The position numbers and the translations under genes are program-made. Below, in pieces: positions 18,787 to 29,696 of a stretch of DNA of 64,000 nt (its first letter is position 1; each line of letters opens with the position of its first letter). The DNA comes from Nansenia antarctica (Eukaryota; Chordata; Actinopteri; Argentiniformes; Microstomatidae): assembly GCA_963989245.1 (NCBI GenBank), contig OZ022341.1, positions 54,175,496-54,239,495 of the forward strand, given 5' to 3'. Below the pieces are notes generated by a model. It saw only the letters and a program-made list of their open reading frames with translations, searched no databases and was not told the DNA's origin.

Positions 18787-19200
18787 TTATGAACACACAC
18801 ACACACACGGTTGCAACTTTTTCACAAAACGTGTTACCATTGTGTCATTTTTAAACAGATTAGAAGAATATTTAGATATCAACATATCATAGGTGATGCC
18901 TCTACACATGTGATTTAAGAAGTAGATACAGTGTTCACCACATGTGACCGATGTGACATCCTGAACTTGTTTGTCTGATAAATGTATCTCATCACATGAC
19001 ATGTTTAAAAAGTCATAAATCGATTTAGGAAATATTGAATGATTTGGAGCATTTCCAAAACTGTCAAAAAAACACCCAACTCTCTCCAATATATAAACTG
19101 CCAGCCAATGCTCTCCAGGCTGGTCAGAGGGGTGTGTGTTAATTATCATAGCACTAGGTCTTATTTGTAGAGGTTGCTGGGGCAGTTTATCACAAGCCAA
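18787..19200 (-). CDS. Adenain-like protease fragment, unit 18 (137-residue form)
   Basis: (AC)8; pairs with unit 30. Confidence 0.78.
   Translation of the reverse strand: MACDKLPQQPLQIRPSAMIINTHPSDQPGEHWLAVYILERVGCFFDSFGNAPNHSIFPKSIYDFLNMSCDEIHLSDKQVQDVTSVTCGEHCIYFLNHMCRGITYDMLISKYSSNLFKNDTMVTRFVKKLQPCVCVCS

Positions 19201-19236
19201 AACACCTGGCTGTCAGTTCCACAGTATTCATGATGC

Positions 19237-19683
19237 TTAATAGTAATCAACTAAAACCTGTCTGCGATGGGACACTTCAATCATACTATCATATACCGCA
19301 TAAATTATTAGATTGATGGTATTAGGCAGCGGGTTCCTGAAACGTGTCTCCAGGCGTATGTTACCACTCCTGATCAATGATAGATGCTGACTATTATCCT
19401 CGTCAGGTGTCAGATTAAATGCATAAAGAGTGTACCCTCTCAGGAAATCGTTTCGATCAATGGCCATAGCACTGTTCTTTAAATGTCTCCCTGTTGATAA
19501 CACCAGTTGATAGAATTCACGAGTTACGCAACCATTAGGGAAGTCCGGTTGTAATGGTTTGGTGGGGAACTGGACACCGTCAACATATATTGCCAGATAT
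19601 TCTAGATTATAATTCTTAAAATTGAATGGGTTCTTGCCATAGTCGCCCGTAAAAGAGTCATTATCAACCATCGCTACCACCAC
19237..19683 (-). CDS. Capsid-like fragment, unit 19
   Basis: K105R, shared only with unit 20. Confidence 0.7.
   Translation of the reverse strand: MVVAMVDNDSFTGDYGKNPFNFKNYNLEYLAIYVDGVQFPTKPLQPDFPNGCVTREFYQLVLSTGRHLKNSAMAIDRNDFLRGYTLYAFNLTPDEDNSQHLSLIRSGNIRLETRFRNPLPNTINLIIYAVYDSMIEVSHRRQVLVDYY

Positions 19684-19795
19684 AGACTATGTTATTGTTT
19701 GACTAAAACCCCTTGCTTGACTAAATAAAAATGATTGTAATGATACATGAACTCTGATAATTTATTTGACCAACATTTTATTGACTTGCACAATC

Positions 19796-20245
19796 TTACA
19801 CAATTGTCTGAACATGTTGAACACAACTAAACACATTATGAACACACACACACGGTTGCAACTTTTTCACAAAACGTGTTACCATTGTGTCATTTTTAAA
19901 CAGATTAGAAGAATATTTAGATATCAACATATCATAGGTGATGCCTCTACACATGTGATTTAAGAAGTAGATACAGTGTTCACCACATGTGACCGATGTG
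20001 ACATCCTGAACTTGTTTGTCTGATAAATGTATCTCATCACATGACATGTTTAAAAAGTCATAAATCGATTTAGGAAATATTGAATGATTTGGAGCATTTC
20101 CAAAACTGTCAAAAAAACACCCAACTCTCTCCAATATATAAACTGCCAGCCAATGCTCTCCAGGCTGGTCAGAGGGGTGTGTGTTAATTATCATAGCACT
20201 AGGTCTTATTTGTAGAGGTTGCTGGGGCAGTTTATCACAAGCCAA
19796..20245 (-). CDS. Adenain-like protease fragment, unit 19 (149-residue form)
   Basis: (AC)6; common core. Confidence 0.78.
   Translation of the reverse strand: MACDKLPQQPLQIRPSAMIINTHPSDQPGEHWLAVYILERVGCFFDSFGNAPNHSIFPKSIYDFLNMSCDEIHLSDKQVQDVTSVTCGEHCIYFLNHMCRGITYDMLISKYSSNLFKNDTMVTRFVKKLQPCVCVHNVFSCVQHVQTIV

Positions 20246-20281
20246 AACACCTGGCTGTCAGTTCCACAGTATTCATGATGC

Positions 20282-20728
20282 TTAATAGTAATCAACTAAA
20301 ACCTGTCTGCGATGGGACACTTCAATCATACTATCATATACCGCATAAATTATTAGATTGATGGTATTAGGCAGCGGGTTCCTGAAACGTGTCTCCAGGC
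20401 GTATGTTACCACTCCTGATCAATGATAGATGCTGACTATTATCCTCGTCAGGTGTCAGATTAAATGCATAAAGAGTGTACCCTCTCAGGAAATCGTTTCG
20501 ATCAATGGCCATAGCACTGTTCTTTAAATGTCTCCCTGTTGATAACACCAGTTGATAGAATTCACGAGTTACGCAACCATTAGGGAAGTCCGGTTGTAAT
20601 GGTTTGGTGGGGAACTGGACACCGTCAACATATATTGCCAGATATTCTAGATTATAATTCTTAAAATTGAATGGGTTCTTGCCATAGTCGCCCGTAAAAG
20701 AGTCATTATCAACCATCGCTACCACCAC
20282..20728 (-). CDS. Capsid-like fragment, unit 20
   Basis: K105R. Units 19 and 20 look like a recent local duplication. Confidence 0.7.
   Translation of the reverse strand: MVVAMVDNDSFTGDYGKNPFNFKNYNLEYLAIYVDGVQFPTKPLQPDFPNGCVTREFYQLVLSTGRHLKNSAMAIDRNDFLRGYTLYAFNLTPDEDNSQHLSLIRSGNIRLETRFRNPLPNTINLIIYAVYDSMIEVSHRRQVLVDYY

Positions 20729-20840
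20729 AGACTATGTTATTGTTTGACTAAAACCCCTTGCTTGACTAAATAAAAATGATTGTAATGATACATGAACTCT
20801 GATAATTTATTTGACCAACATTTTATTGACTTGCACAATC

Positions 20841-21290
20841 TTACACAATTGTCTGAACATGTTGAACACAACTAAACACATTATGAACACACACACACGG
20901 TTGCAACTTTTTCACAAAACGTGTTACCATTGTGTCATTTTTAAACAGATTAGAAGAATATTTAGATATCAACATATCATAGGTGATGCCTCTACACATG
21001 TGATTTAAGAAGTAGATACAGTGTTCACCACATGTGACCGATGTGACATCCTGAACTTGTTTGTCTGATAAATGTAACTCATCACATGACATGTTTAAAA
21101 AGTCATAAATCGATTTAGGAAATATTGAATGATTTGGAGCATTTCCAAAACTGTCAAAAAAACACCCAACTCTCTCCAATATATAAACTGCCAGCCAATG
21201 CTCTCCAGGCTGGTCAGAGGGGTGTGTGTTAATTATCATAGCACTAGGTCTTATTTGTAGAGGTTGCTGGGGCAGTTTATCACAAGCCAA
20841..21290 (-). CDS. Adenain-like protease fragment, unit 20 (149-residue form)
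   Basis: (AC)6; the leftmost unit with I72L. Confidence 0.78.
   Translation of the reverse strand: MACDKLPQQPLQIRPSAMIINTHPSDQPGEHWLAVYILERVGCFFDSFGNAPNHSIFPKSIYDFLNMSCDELHLSDKQVQDVTSVTCGEHCIYFLNHMCRGITYDMLISKYSSNLFKNDTMVTRFVKKLQPCVCVHNVFSCVQHVQTIV

Positions 21291-21326
21291 AACACCTGGC
21301 TGTCAGTTCCACAGTATTCATGATGC

Positions 21327-21773
21327 TTAATAGTAATCAACTAAAACCTGTCTGCGATGGGACACTTCAATCATACTATCATATACCGCATAAATTATTA
21401 GATTGATGGTATTAGGCAGCGGGTTCCTGAAACGTGTCTCCAGGCGTATGTTACCACTCTTGATCAATGATAGATGCTGACTATTATCCTCGTCAGGTGT
21501 CAGATTAAATGCATAAAGAGTGTACCCTCTCAGGAAATCGTTTCGATCAATGGCCATAGCACTGTTCTTTAAATGTCTCCCTGTTGATAACACCAGTTGA
21601 TAGAATACACGAGTTACGCAACCATTAGGGAAGTCCGGTTGTAATGGTTTGGTGGGGAACTGGACACCGTCAACATATATTGCCAGATATTCTAGATTAT
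21701 AATTCTTAAAATTGAATGGGTTCTTGCCATAGTCGCCCGTAAAAGAGTCATTATCAACCATCGCTACCACCAC
21327..21773 (-). CDS. Capsid-like fragment, unit 21
   Basis: E56V. The same base change destroys the single EcoRI site of the unit. A T-to-C marker follows in the spacer at 21804. Confidence 0.7.
   Translation of the reverse strand: MVVAMVDNDSFTGDYGKNPFNFKNYNLEYLAIYVDGVQFPTKPLQPDFPNGCVTRVFYQLVLSTGRHLKNSAMAIDRNDFLRGYTLYAFNLTPDEDNSQHLSLIKSGNIRLETRFRNPLPNTINLIIYAVYDSMIEVSHRRQVLVDYY

Positions 21774-21851
21774 AGACTATGTTATTGTTTGACTAAAACC
21801 CCTCGCTTGACTAAATAAAAATGATTGTAATGATACATGAACTCTGATAAT

Positions 21852-22337
21852 TTATTTGACCAACATTTTATTGACTTGCACAATCTTACACAATTGTCTG
21901 AACATGTTGAACACAACTAAACACATTATGAACACACACACACACGGTTGCAACTTTTTCACAAAACGTGTTACCATTGTGTCATTTTTAAACAGATTAG
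22001 AAGAATATTTAGATATCAACATATCATAGGTGATGCCTCTACACATGTGATTTAAGAAGTAGATACAGTGTTCACCACATGTGACCGATGTGACATCCTG
22101 AACTTGTTTGTCTGATAAATGTATCTCATCACATGACATGTTTAAAAAGTAATAAATCGATTTAGGAAATATTGAATGATTTGGAGCATTTCCAAAACTG
22201 TCAAAAAAACACCCAACTCTCTCCAATATATAAACTGCCAGCCAATGCTCTCCAGGCTGGTCAGAGGGGTGTGTGTTAATTATCATAGCACTAGGTCTTA
22301 TTTGTAGAGGTTGCTGGGGCAGTTTATCACAAGCCAA
21852..22337 (-). CDS. Adenain-like protease fragment, unit 21 (161-residue form)
   Basis: (AC)7 with D63Y, so this unit carries the full E56V / C / D63Y haplotype. Confidence 0.78.
   Translation of the reverse strand: MACDKLPQQPLQIRPSAMIINTHPSDQPGEHWLAVYILERVGCFFDSFGNAPNHSIFPKSIYYFLNMSCDEIHLSDKQVQDVTSVTCGEHCIYFLNHMCRGITYDMLISKYSSNLFKNDTMVTRFVKKLQPCVCVFIMCLVVFNMFRQLCKIVQVNKMLVK

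Positions 22338-22373
22338 AACACCTGGCTGTCAGTTCCACAGTATTCATGATGC

Positions 22374-22820
22374 TTAATAGTAATCAACTAAAACCTGTCT
22401 GCGATGGGACACTTCAATCATACTATCATATACCGCATAAATTATTAGATTGATGGTATTAGGCAGCGGGTTCCTGAAACGTGTCTCCAGGCGTATGTTA
22501 CCACTCTTGATCAATGATAGATGCTGACTATTATCCTCGTCAGGTGTCAGATTAAATGCATAAAGAGTGTACCCTCTCAGGAAATCGTTTCGATCAATGG
22601 CCATAGCACTGTTCTTTAAATGTCTCCCTGTTGATAACACCAGTTGATAGAATTCACGAGTTACGCAACCATTAGGGAAGTCCGGTTGTAATGGTTTGGT
22701 GGGGAACTGGACACCGTCAACATATATTGCCAGATATTCTAGATTATAATTCTTAAAATTGAATGGGTTCTTGCCATAGTCGCCCGTAAAAGAGTCATTA
22801 TCAACCATCGCTACCACCAC
22374..22820 (-). CDS. Capsid-like fragment, unit 22
   Basis: Common protein sequence. Confidence 0.7.
   Translation of the reverse strand: MVVAMVDNDSFTGDYGKNPFNFKNYNLEYLAIYVDGVQFPTKPLQPDFPNGCVTREFYQLVLSTGRHLKNSAMAIDRNDFLRGYTLYAFNLTPDEDNSQHLSLIKSGNIRLETRFRNPLPNTINLIIYAVYDSMIEVSHRRQVLVDYY

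Positions 22821-22932
22821 AGACTATGTTATTGTTTGACTAAAACCCCTTGCTTGACTAAATAAAAATGATTGTAATGATACATGAACTCTGATAATTT
22901 ATTTGACCAACATTTTATTGACTTGCACAATC

Positions 22933-23382
22933 TTACACAATTGTCTGAACATGTTGAACACAACTAAACACATTATGAACACACACACACGGTTGCAACT
23001 TTTTCACAAAACGTGTTACCATTGTGTCATTTTTAAACAGATTAGAAGAATATTTAGATATCAACATATCATAGGTGATGCCTCTACACATGTGATTTAA
23101 GAAGTAGATACAGTGTTCACCACATGTGACCGATGTGACATCCTGAACTTGTTTGTCTGATAAATGTATCTCATCACATGACATGTTTAAAAAGTCATAA
23201 ATCGATTTAGGAAATATTGAATGATTTGGAGCATTTCCAAAACTGTCAAAAAAACACCCAACTCTCTCCAATATATAAACTGCCAGCCAATGCTCTCCAG
23301 GCTGGTCAGAGGGGTGTGTGTTAATTATCATAGCACTAGGTCTTATTTGTAGAGGTTGCTGGGGCAGTTTATCACAAGCCAA
22933..23382 (-). CDS. Adenain-like protease fragment, unit 22 (149-residue form)
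   Basis: (AC)6; common core. Confidence 0.78.
   Translation of the reverse strand: MACDKLPQQPLQIRPSAMIINTHPSDQPGEHWLAVYILERVGCFFDSFGNAPNHSIFPKSIYDFLNMSCDEIHLSDKQVQDVTSVTCGEHCIYFLNHMCRGITYDMLISKYSSNLFKNDTMVTRFVKKLQPCVCVHNVFSCVQHVQTIV

Positions 23383-23418
23383 AACACCTGGCTGTCAGTT
23401 CCACAGTATTCATGATGC

Positions 23419-23865
23419 TTAATAGTAATCAACTAAAACCTGTCTGCGATGGGACACTTCAATCATACTATCATATACCGCATAAATTATTAGATTGATG
23501 GTATTAGGCAGCGGGTTCCTGAAACGTGTCTCCAGGCGTATGTTACCACTCTTGATCAATGATAGATGCTGACTATTATCCTCGTCAGGTGTCAGATTAA
23601 ATGCATAAAGAGTGTACCCTCTCAGGAAATCGTTTCGATCAATGGCCATAGCACTGTTCTTTAAATGTCTCCCTGTTGATAACACCAGTTGATAGAATTC
23701 ACGAGTTACGCAACCATTAGGGAAGTCCGGTTGTAATGGTTTGGTGGGGAACTGGACACCGTCAACATATATTGCCAGATATTCTAGATTATAATTCTTA
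23801 AAATTGAATGGGTTCTTGCCATAGTCGCCCGTAAAAGAGTCATTATCAACCATCGCTACCACCAC
23419..23865 (-). CDS. Capsid-like fragment, unit 23
   Basis: Common protein sequence. Confidence 0.7.
   Translation of the reverse strand: MVVAMVDNDSFTGDYGKNPFNFKNYNLEYLAIYVDGVQFPTKPLQPDFPNGCVTREFYQLVLSTGRHLKNSAMAIDRNDFLRGYTLYAFNLTPDEDNSQHLSLIKSGNIRLETRFRNPLPNTINLIIYAVYDSMIEVSHRRQVLVDYY

Positions 23866-23977
23866 AGACTATGTTATTGTTTGACTAAAACCCCTTGCTT
23901 GACTAAATAAAAATGATTGTAATGATACATGAACTCTGATAATTTATTTGACCAACATTTTATTGACTTGCACAATC

Positions 23978-24427
23978 TTACACAATTGTCTGAACATGTT
24001 GAACACAACTAAACACATTATGAACACACACACACGGTTGCAACTTTTTCACAAAACGTGTTACCATTGTGTCATTTTTAAACAGATTAGAAGAATATTT
24101 AGATATCAACATATCATAGGTGATGCCTCTACACATGTGATTTAAGAAGTAGATACAGTGTTCACCACATGTGACCGATGTGACATCCTGAACTTGTTTG
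24201 TCTGATAAATGTAACTCATCACATGACATGTTTAAAAAGTCATAAATCGATTTAGGAAATATTGAATGATTTGGAGCATTTCCAAAACTGTCAAAAAAAC
24301 ACCCAACTCTCTCCAATATATAAACTGCCAGCCAATGCTCTCCAGGCTGGTCAGAGGGGTGTGTGTTAATTATCATAGCACTAGGTCTTATTTGTAGAGG
24401 TTGCTGGGGCAGTTTATCACAAGCCAA
23978..24427 (-). CDS. Adenain-like protease fragment, unit 23 (149-residue form)
   Basis: (AC)6 with I72L. Confidence 0.78.
   Translation of the reverse strand: MACDKLPQQPLQIRPSAMIINTHPSDQPGEHWLAVYILERVGCFFDSFGNAPNHSIFPKSIYDFLNMSCDELHLSDKQVQDVTSVTCGEHCIYFLNHMCRGITYDMLISKYSSNLFKNDTMVTRFVKKLQPCVCVHNVFSCVQHVQTIV

Positions 24428-24463
24428 AACACCTGGCTGTCAGTTCCACAGTATTCATGATGC

Positions 24464-24910
24464 TTAATAGTAATCAACTAAAACCTGTCTGCGATGGGAC
24501 ACTTCAATCATACTATCATATACCGCATAAATTATTAGATTGATGGTATTAGGCAGCGGGTTCCTGAAACGTGTCTCCAGGCGTATGTTACCACTCTTGA
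24601 TCAATGATAGATGCTGACTATTATCCTCGTCAGGTGTCAGATTAAATGCATAAAGAGTGTACCCTCTCAGGAAATCGTTTCGATCAATGGCCATAGCACT
24701 GTTCTTTAAATGTCTCCCTGTTGATAACACCAGTTGATAGAATTCACGAGTTACGCAACCATTAGGGAAGTCCGGTTGTAATGGTTTGGTGGGGAACTGG
24801 ACACCGTCAACATATATTGCCAGATATTCTAGATTATAATTCTTAAAATTGAATGGGTTCTTGCCATAGTCGCCCGTAAAAGAGTCATTATCAACCATCG
24901 CTACCACCAC
24464..24910 (-). CDS. Capsid-like fragment, unit 24
   Basis: Common protein sequence. Confidence 0.7.
   Translation of the reverse strand: MVVAMVDNDSFTGDYGKNPFNFKNYNLEYLAIYVDGVQFPTKPLQPDFPNGCVTREFYQLVLSTGRHLKNSAMAIDRNDFLRGYTLYAFNLTPDEDNSQHLSLIKSGNIRLETRFRNPLPNTINLIIYAVYDSMIEVSHRRQVLVDYY

Positions 24911-25022
24911 AGACTATGTTATTGTTTGACTAAAACCCCTTGCTTGACTAAATAAAAATGATTGTAATGATACATGAACTCTGATAATTTATTTGACCAA
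25001 CATTTTATTGACTTGCACAATC

Positions 25023-25472
25023 TTACACAATTGTCTGAACATGTTGAACACAACTAAACACATTATGAACACACACACACGGTTGCAACTTTTTCACAAA
25101 ACGTGTTACCATTGTGTCATTTTTAAACAGATTAGAAGAATATTTAGATATCAACATATCATAGGTGATGCCTCTACACATGTGATTTAAGAAGTAGATA
25201 CAGTGTTCACCACATGTGACCGATGTGACATCCTGAACTTGTTTGTCTGATAAATGTAACTCATCACATGACATGTTTAAAAAGTCATAAATCGATTTAG
25301 GAAATATTGAATGATTTGGAGCATTTCCAAAACTGTCAAAAAAACACCCAACTCTCTCCAATATATAAACTGCCAGCCAATGCTCTCCAGGCTGGTCAGA
25401 GGGGTGTGTGTTAATTATCATAGCACTAGGTCTTATTTGTAGAGGTTGCTGGGGCAGTTTATCACAAGCCAA
25023..25472 (-). CDS. Adenain-like protease fragment, unit 24 (149-residue form)
   Basis: (AC)6 with I72L. Confidence 0.78.
   Translation of the reverse strand: MACDKLPQQPLQIRPSAMIINTHPSDQPGEHWLAVYILERVGCFFDSFGNAPNHSIFPKSIYDFLNMSCDELHLSDKQVQDVTSVTCGEHCIYFLNHMCRGITYDMLISKYSSNLFKNDTMVTRFVKKLQPCVCVHNVFSCVQHVQTIV

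Positions 25473-25508
25473 AACACCTGGCTGTCAGTTCCACAGTATT
25501 CATGATGC

Positions 25509-25955
25509 TTAATAGTAATCAACTAAAACCTGTCTGCGATGGGACACTTCAATCATACTATCATATACCGCATAAATTATTAGATTGATGGTATTAGGCA
25601 GCGGGTTCCTGAAACGTGTCTCCAGGCGTATGTTACCACTCTTGATCAATGATAGATGCTGACTATTATCCTCGTCAGGTGTCAGATTAAATGCATAAAG
25701 AGTGTACCCTCTCAGGAAATCGTTTCGATCAATGGCCATAGCACTGTTCTTTAAATGTCTCCCTGTTGATAACACCAGTTGATAGAATACACGAGTTACG
25801 CAACCATTAGGGAAGTCCGGTTGTAATGGTTTGGTGGGGAACTGGACACCGTCAACATATATTGCCAGATATTCTAGATTATAATTCTTAAAATTGAATG
25901 GGTTCTTGCCATAGTCGCCCGTAAAAGAGTCATTATCAACCATCGCTACCACCAC
25509..25955 (-). CDS. Capsid-like fragment, unit 25
   Basis: E56V, EcoRI site lost, C marker in the following spacer. Confidence 0.7.
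   Translation of the reverse strand: MVVAMVDNDSFTGDYGKNPFNFKNYNLEYLAIYVDGVQFPTKPLQPDFPNGCVTRVFYQLVLSTGRHLKNSAMAIDRNDFLRGYTLYAFNLTPDEDNSQHLSLIKSGNIRLETRFRNPLPNTINLIIYAVYDSMIEVSHRRQVLVDYY

Positions 25956-26033
25956 AGACTATGTTATTGTTTGACTAAAACCCCTCGCTTGACTAAATAA
26001 AAATGATTGTAATGATACATGAACTCTGATAAT

Positions 26034-26519
26034 TTATTTGACCAACATTTTATTGACTTGCACAATCTTACACAATTGTCTGAACATGTTGAACACAACT
26101 AAACACATTATGAACACACACACACACGGTTGCAACTTTTTCACAAAACGTGTTACCATTGTGTCATTTTTAAACAGATTAGAAGAATATTTAGATATCA
26201 ACATATCATAGGTGATGCCTCTACACATGTGATTTAAGAAGTAGATACAGTGTTCACCACATGTGACCGATGTGACATCCTGAACTTGTTTGTCTGATAA
26301 ATGTATCTCATCACATGACATGTTTAAAAAGTAATAAATCGATTTAGGAAATATTGAATGATTTGGAGCATTTCCAAAACTGTCAAAAAAACACCCAACT
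26401 CTCTCCAATATATAAACTGCCAGCCAATGCTCTCCAGGCTGGTCAGAGGGGTGTGTGTTAATTATCATAGCACTAGGTCTTATTTGTAGAGGTTGCTGGG
26501 GCAGTTTATCACAAGCCAA
26034..26519 (-). CDS. Adenain-like protease fragment, unit 25 (161-residue form)
   Basis: (AC)7 with D63Y; full haplotype as in unit 21. Confidence 0.78.
   Translation of the reverse strand: MACDKLPQQPLQIRPSAMIINTHPSDQPGEHWLAVYILERVGCFFDSFGNAPNHSIFPKSIYYFLNMSCDEIHLSDKQVQDVTSVTCGEHCIYFLNHMCRGITYDMLISKYSSNLFKNDTMVTRFVKKLQPCVCVFIMCLVVFNMFRQLCKIVQVNKMLVK

Positions 26520-26555
26520 AACACCTGGCTGTCAGTTCCACAGTATTCATGATGC

Positions 26556-27002
26556 TTAATAGTAATCAACTAAAACCTGTCTGCGATGGGACACTTCAAT
26601 CATACTATCATATACCGCATAAATTATTAGATTGATGGTATTAGGCAGCGGGTTCCTGAAACGTGTCTCCAGGCGTATGTTACCACTCTTGATCAATGAT
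26701 AGATGCTGACTATTATCCTCGTCAGGTGTCAGATTAAATGCATAAAGAGTGTACCCTCTCAGGAAATCGTTTCGATCAATGGCCATAGCACTGTTCTTTA
26801 AATGTCTCCCTGTTGATAACACCAGTTGATAGAATTCACGAGTTACGCAACCATTAGGGAAGTCCGGTTGTAATGGTTTGGTGGGGAACTGGACACCGTC
26901 AACATATATTGCCAGATATTCTAGATTATAATTCTTAAAATTGAATGGGTTCTTGCCATAGTCGCCCGTAAAAGAGTCATTATCAACCATCGCTACCACC
27001 AC
26556..27002 (-). CDS. Capsid-like fragment, unit 26
   Basis: Common protein, but the spacer has the C marker without E56V, so the haplotype has been split by recombination or conversion. Confidence 0.7.
   Translation of the reverse strand: MVVAMVDNDSFTGDYGKNPFNFKNYNLEYLAIYVDGVQFPTKPLQPDFPNGCVTREFYQLVLSTGRHLKNSAMAIDRNDFLRGYTLYAFNLTPDEDNSQHLSLIKSGNIRLETRFRNPLPNTINLIIYAVYDSMIEVSHRRQVLVDYY

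Positions 27003-27080
27003 AGACTATGTTATTGTTTGACTAAAACCCCTCGCTTGACTAAATAAAAATGATTGTAATGATACATGAACTCTGATAAT

Positions 27081-27566
27081 TTATTTGACCAACATTTTAT
27101 TGACTTGCACAATCTTACACAATTGTCTGAACATGTTGAACACAACTAAACACATTATGAACACACACACACACGGTTGCAACTTTTTCACAAAACGTGT
27201 TACCATTGTGTCATTTTTAAACAGATTAGAAGAATATTTAGATATCAACATATCATAGGTGATGCCTCTACACATGTGATTTAAGAAGTAGATACAGTGT
27301 TCACCACATGTGACCGATGTGACATCCTGAACTTGTTTGTCTGATAAATGTATCTCATCACATGACATGTTTAAAAAGTCATAAATCGATTTAGGAAATA
27401 TTGAATGATTTGGAGCATTTCCAAAACTGTCAAAAAAACACCCAACTCTCTCCAATATATAAACTGCCAGCCAATGCTCTCCAGGCTGGTCAGAGGGGTG
27501 TGTGTTAATTATCATAGCACTAGGTCTTATTTGTAGAGGTTGCTGGGGCAGTTTATCACAAGCCAA
27081..27566 (-). CDS. Adenain-like protease fragment, unit 26 (161-residue form)
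   Basis: (AC)7; Asp63 retained. Confidence 0.78.
   Translation of the reverse strand: MACDKLPQQPLQIRPSAMIINTHPSDQPGEHWLAVYILERVGCFFDSFGNAPNHSIFPKSIYDFLNMSCDEIHLSDKQVQDVTSVTCGEHCIYFLNHMCRGITYDMLISKYSSNLFKNDTMVTRFVKKLQPCVCVFIMCLVVFNMFRQLCKIVQVNKMLVK

Positions 27567-27602
27567 AACACCTGGCTGTCAGTTCCACAGTATTCATGAT
27601 GC

Positions 27603-28049
27603 TTAATAGTAATCAACTAAAACCTGTCTGCGATGGGACACTTCAATCATACTATCATATACCGCATAAATTATTAGATTGATGGTATTAGGCAGCGGGT
27701 TCCTGAAACGTGTCTCCAGGCGTATGTTACCACTCTTGATCAATGATAGATGCTGACTATTATCCTCGTCAGGTGTCAGATTAAATGCATAAAGAGTGTA
27801 CCCTCTCAGGAAATCGTTTCGATCAATGGCCATAGCACTGTTCTTTAAATGTCTCCCTGTTGATAACACCAGTTGATAGAATTCACGAGTTACGCAACCA
27901 TTAGGGAAGTCCGGTTGTAATGGTTTGGTGGGGAACTGGACACCGTCAACATATATTGCCAGATATTCTAGATTATAATTCTTAAAATTGAATGGGTTCT
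28001 TGCCATAGTCGCCCGTAAAAGAGTCATTATCAACCATCGCTACCACCAC
27603..28049 (-). CDS. Capsid-like fragment, unit 27
   Basis: Common protein sequence; counterpart of unit 15. Confidence 0.7.
   Translation of the reverse strand: MVVAMVDNDSFTGDYGKNPFNFKNYNLEYLAIYVDGVQFPTKPLQPDFPNGCVTREFYQLVLSTGRHLKNSAMAIDRNDFLRGYTLYAFNLTPDEDNSQHLSLIKSGNIRLETRFRNPLPNTINLIIYAVYDSMIEVSHRRQVLVDYY

Positions 28050-28127
28050 AGACTATGTTATTGTTTGACTAAAACCCCTTGCTTGACTAAATAAAAATGA
28101 TTGTAATGATACATGAACTCTGATAAT

Positions 28128-28613
28128 TTATTTGACCAACATTTTATTGACTTGCACAATCTTACACAATTGTCTGAACATGTTGAACACAACTAAACAC
28201 ATTATGAACACACACACACACGGTTGCAACTTTTTCACAAAACGTGTTACCATTGTGTCATTTTTAAACAGATTAGAAGAATATTTAGATATCAACATAT
28301 CATAGGTGATGCCTCTACACATGTGATTTAAGAAGTAGATACAGTGTTCACCACATGTGACCGATGTGACATCCTGAACTTGTTTGTCTGATAAATGTAT
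28401 CTCATCACATGACATGTTTAAAAAGTCATAAATCGATTTAGGAAATATTGAATGATTTGGAGCATTTCCAAAACTGTCAAAAAAACACCCAACTCTCTCC
28501 AATATATAAACTGCCAGCCAATGCTCTCCAGGCTGGTCAGAGGGGTGTGTGTTAATTATCATAGCACTAGGTCTTATTTGTAGAGGTTGCTGGGGCAGTT
28601 TATCACAAGCCAA
28128..28613 (-). CDS. Adenain-like protease fragment, unit 27 (161-residue form)
   Basis: (AC)7; common core. Confidence 0.78.
   Translation of the reverse strand: MACDKLPQQPLQIRPSAMIINTHPSDQPGEHWLAVYILERVGCFFDSFGNAPNHSIFPKSIYDFLNMSCDEIHLSDKQVQDVTSVTCGEHCIYFLNHMCRGITYDMLISKYSSNLFKNDTMVTRFVKKLQPCVCVFIMCLVVFNMFRQLCKIVQVNKMLVK

Positions 28614-28649
28614 AACACCTGGCTGTCAGTTCCACAGTATTCATGATGC

Positions 28650-29096
28650 TTAATAGTAATCAACTAAAACCTGTCTGCGATGGGACACTTCAATCATACT
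28701 ATCATATACCGCATAAATTATTAGATTGATGGTATTAGGCAGCGGGTTCCTGAAACGTGTCTCCAGGCGTATGTTACCACACTTGATCAATGATAGATGC
28801 TGACTATTATCCTCGTCAGGTGTCAGATTAAATGCATAAAGAGTGTACCCTCTCAGGAAATCGTTTCGATCAATGGCCATAGCACTGTTCTTTAAATGTC
28901 TCCCTGTTGATAACACCAGTTGATAGAATTCACGAGTTACGCAACCATTAGGGAAGTCCGGTTGTAATGGTTTGGTGGGGAACTGGACACCGTCAACATA
29001 TATTGCCAGATATTCTAGATTATAATTCTTAAAATTGAATGGGTTCTTGCCATAGTCGCCCGTAAAAGAGTCATTATCAACCATCGCTACCACCAC
28650..29096 (-). CDS. Capsid-like fragment, unit 28
   Basis: S106C; counterpart of unit 16. Confidence 0.7.
   Translation of the reverse strand: MVVAMVDNDSFTGDYGKNPFNFKNYNLEYLAIYVDGVQFPTKPLQPDFPNGCVTREFYQLVLSTGRHLKNSAMAIDRNDFLRGYTLYAFNLTPDEDNSQHLSLIKCGNIRLETRFRNPLPNTINLIIYAVYDSMIEVSHRRQVLVDYY

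Positions 29097-29174
29097 AGAC
29101 TATGTTATTGTTTGACTAAAACCCCTTGCTTGACTAAATAAAAATGATTGTAATGATACATGAACTCTGATAAT

Positions 29175-29660
29175 TTATTTGACCAACATTTTATTGACTT
29201 GCACAATCTTACACAATTGTCTGAACATGTTGAACACAACTAAACACATTATGAACACACACACACACGGTTGCAACTTTTTCACAAAACGTGTTACCAT
29301 TGTGTCATTTTTAAACAGATTAGAAGAATATTTAGATATCAACATATCATAGGTGATGCCTCTACACATGTGATTTAAGAAGTAGATACAGTGTTCACCA
29401 CATGTGACCGATGTGACATCCTGAACTTGTTTGTCTGATAAATGTATCTCATCACATGACATGTTTAAAAAGTCATAAATCGATTTAGGAAATATTGAAT
29501 GATTTGGAGCATTTCCAAAACTGTCAAAAAAACACCCAACTCTCTCCAATATATAAACTGCCAGCCAATGCTCTCCAGGCTGGTCAGAGGGGTGTGTGTT
29601 AATTATCATAGCACTAGGTCTTATTTGTAGAGGTTGCTGGGGCAGTTTATCACAAGCCAA
29175..29660 (-). CDS. Adenain-like protease fragment, unit 28 (161-residue form)
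   Basis: (AC)7; common core. Confidence 0.78.
   Translation of the reverse strand: MACDKLPQQPLQIRPSAMIINTHPSDQPGEHWLAVYILERVGCFFDSFGNAPNHSIFPKSIYDFLNMSCDEIHLSDKQVQDVTSVTCGEHCIYFLNHMCRGITYDMLISKYSSNLFKNDTMVTRFVKKLQPCVCVFIMCLVVFNMFRQLCKIVQVNKMLVK

Positions 29661-29696
29661 AACACCTGGCTGTCAGTTCCACAGTATTCATGATGC

Larger units (their letters stand above)
15047..27602. repeat. 12-unit higher-order segment (units 15-26), source copy
   Basis: The order of markers and unit lengths here is largely repeated by units 27-36. Units 15-18 (three of 1047 then one of 1049 bp, S106C in the second) match units 27-30 at an offset of 12,556 bp. Units 21-26 match units 31-36 at an offset of 10,466 bp. Units 19-20 have no counterpart. 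Base-by-base identity of the two segments was not checked. Confidence 0.75.
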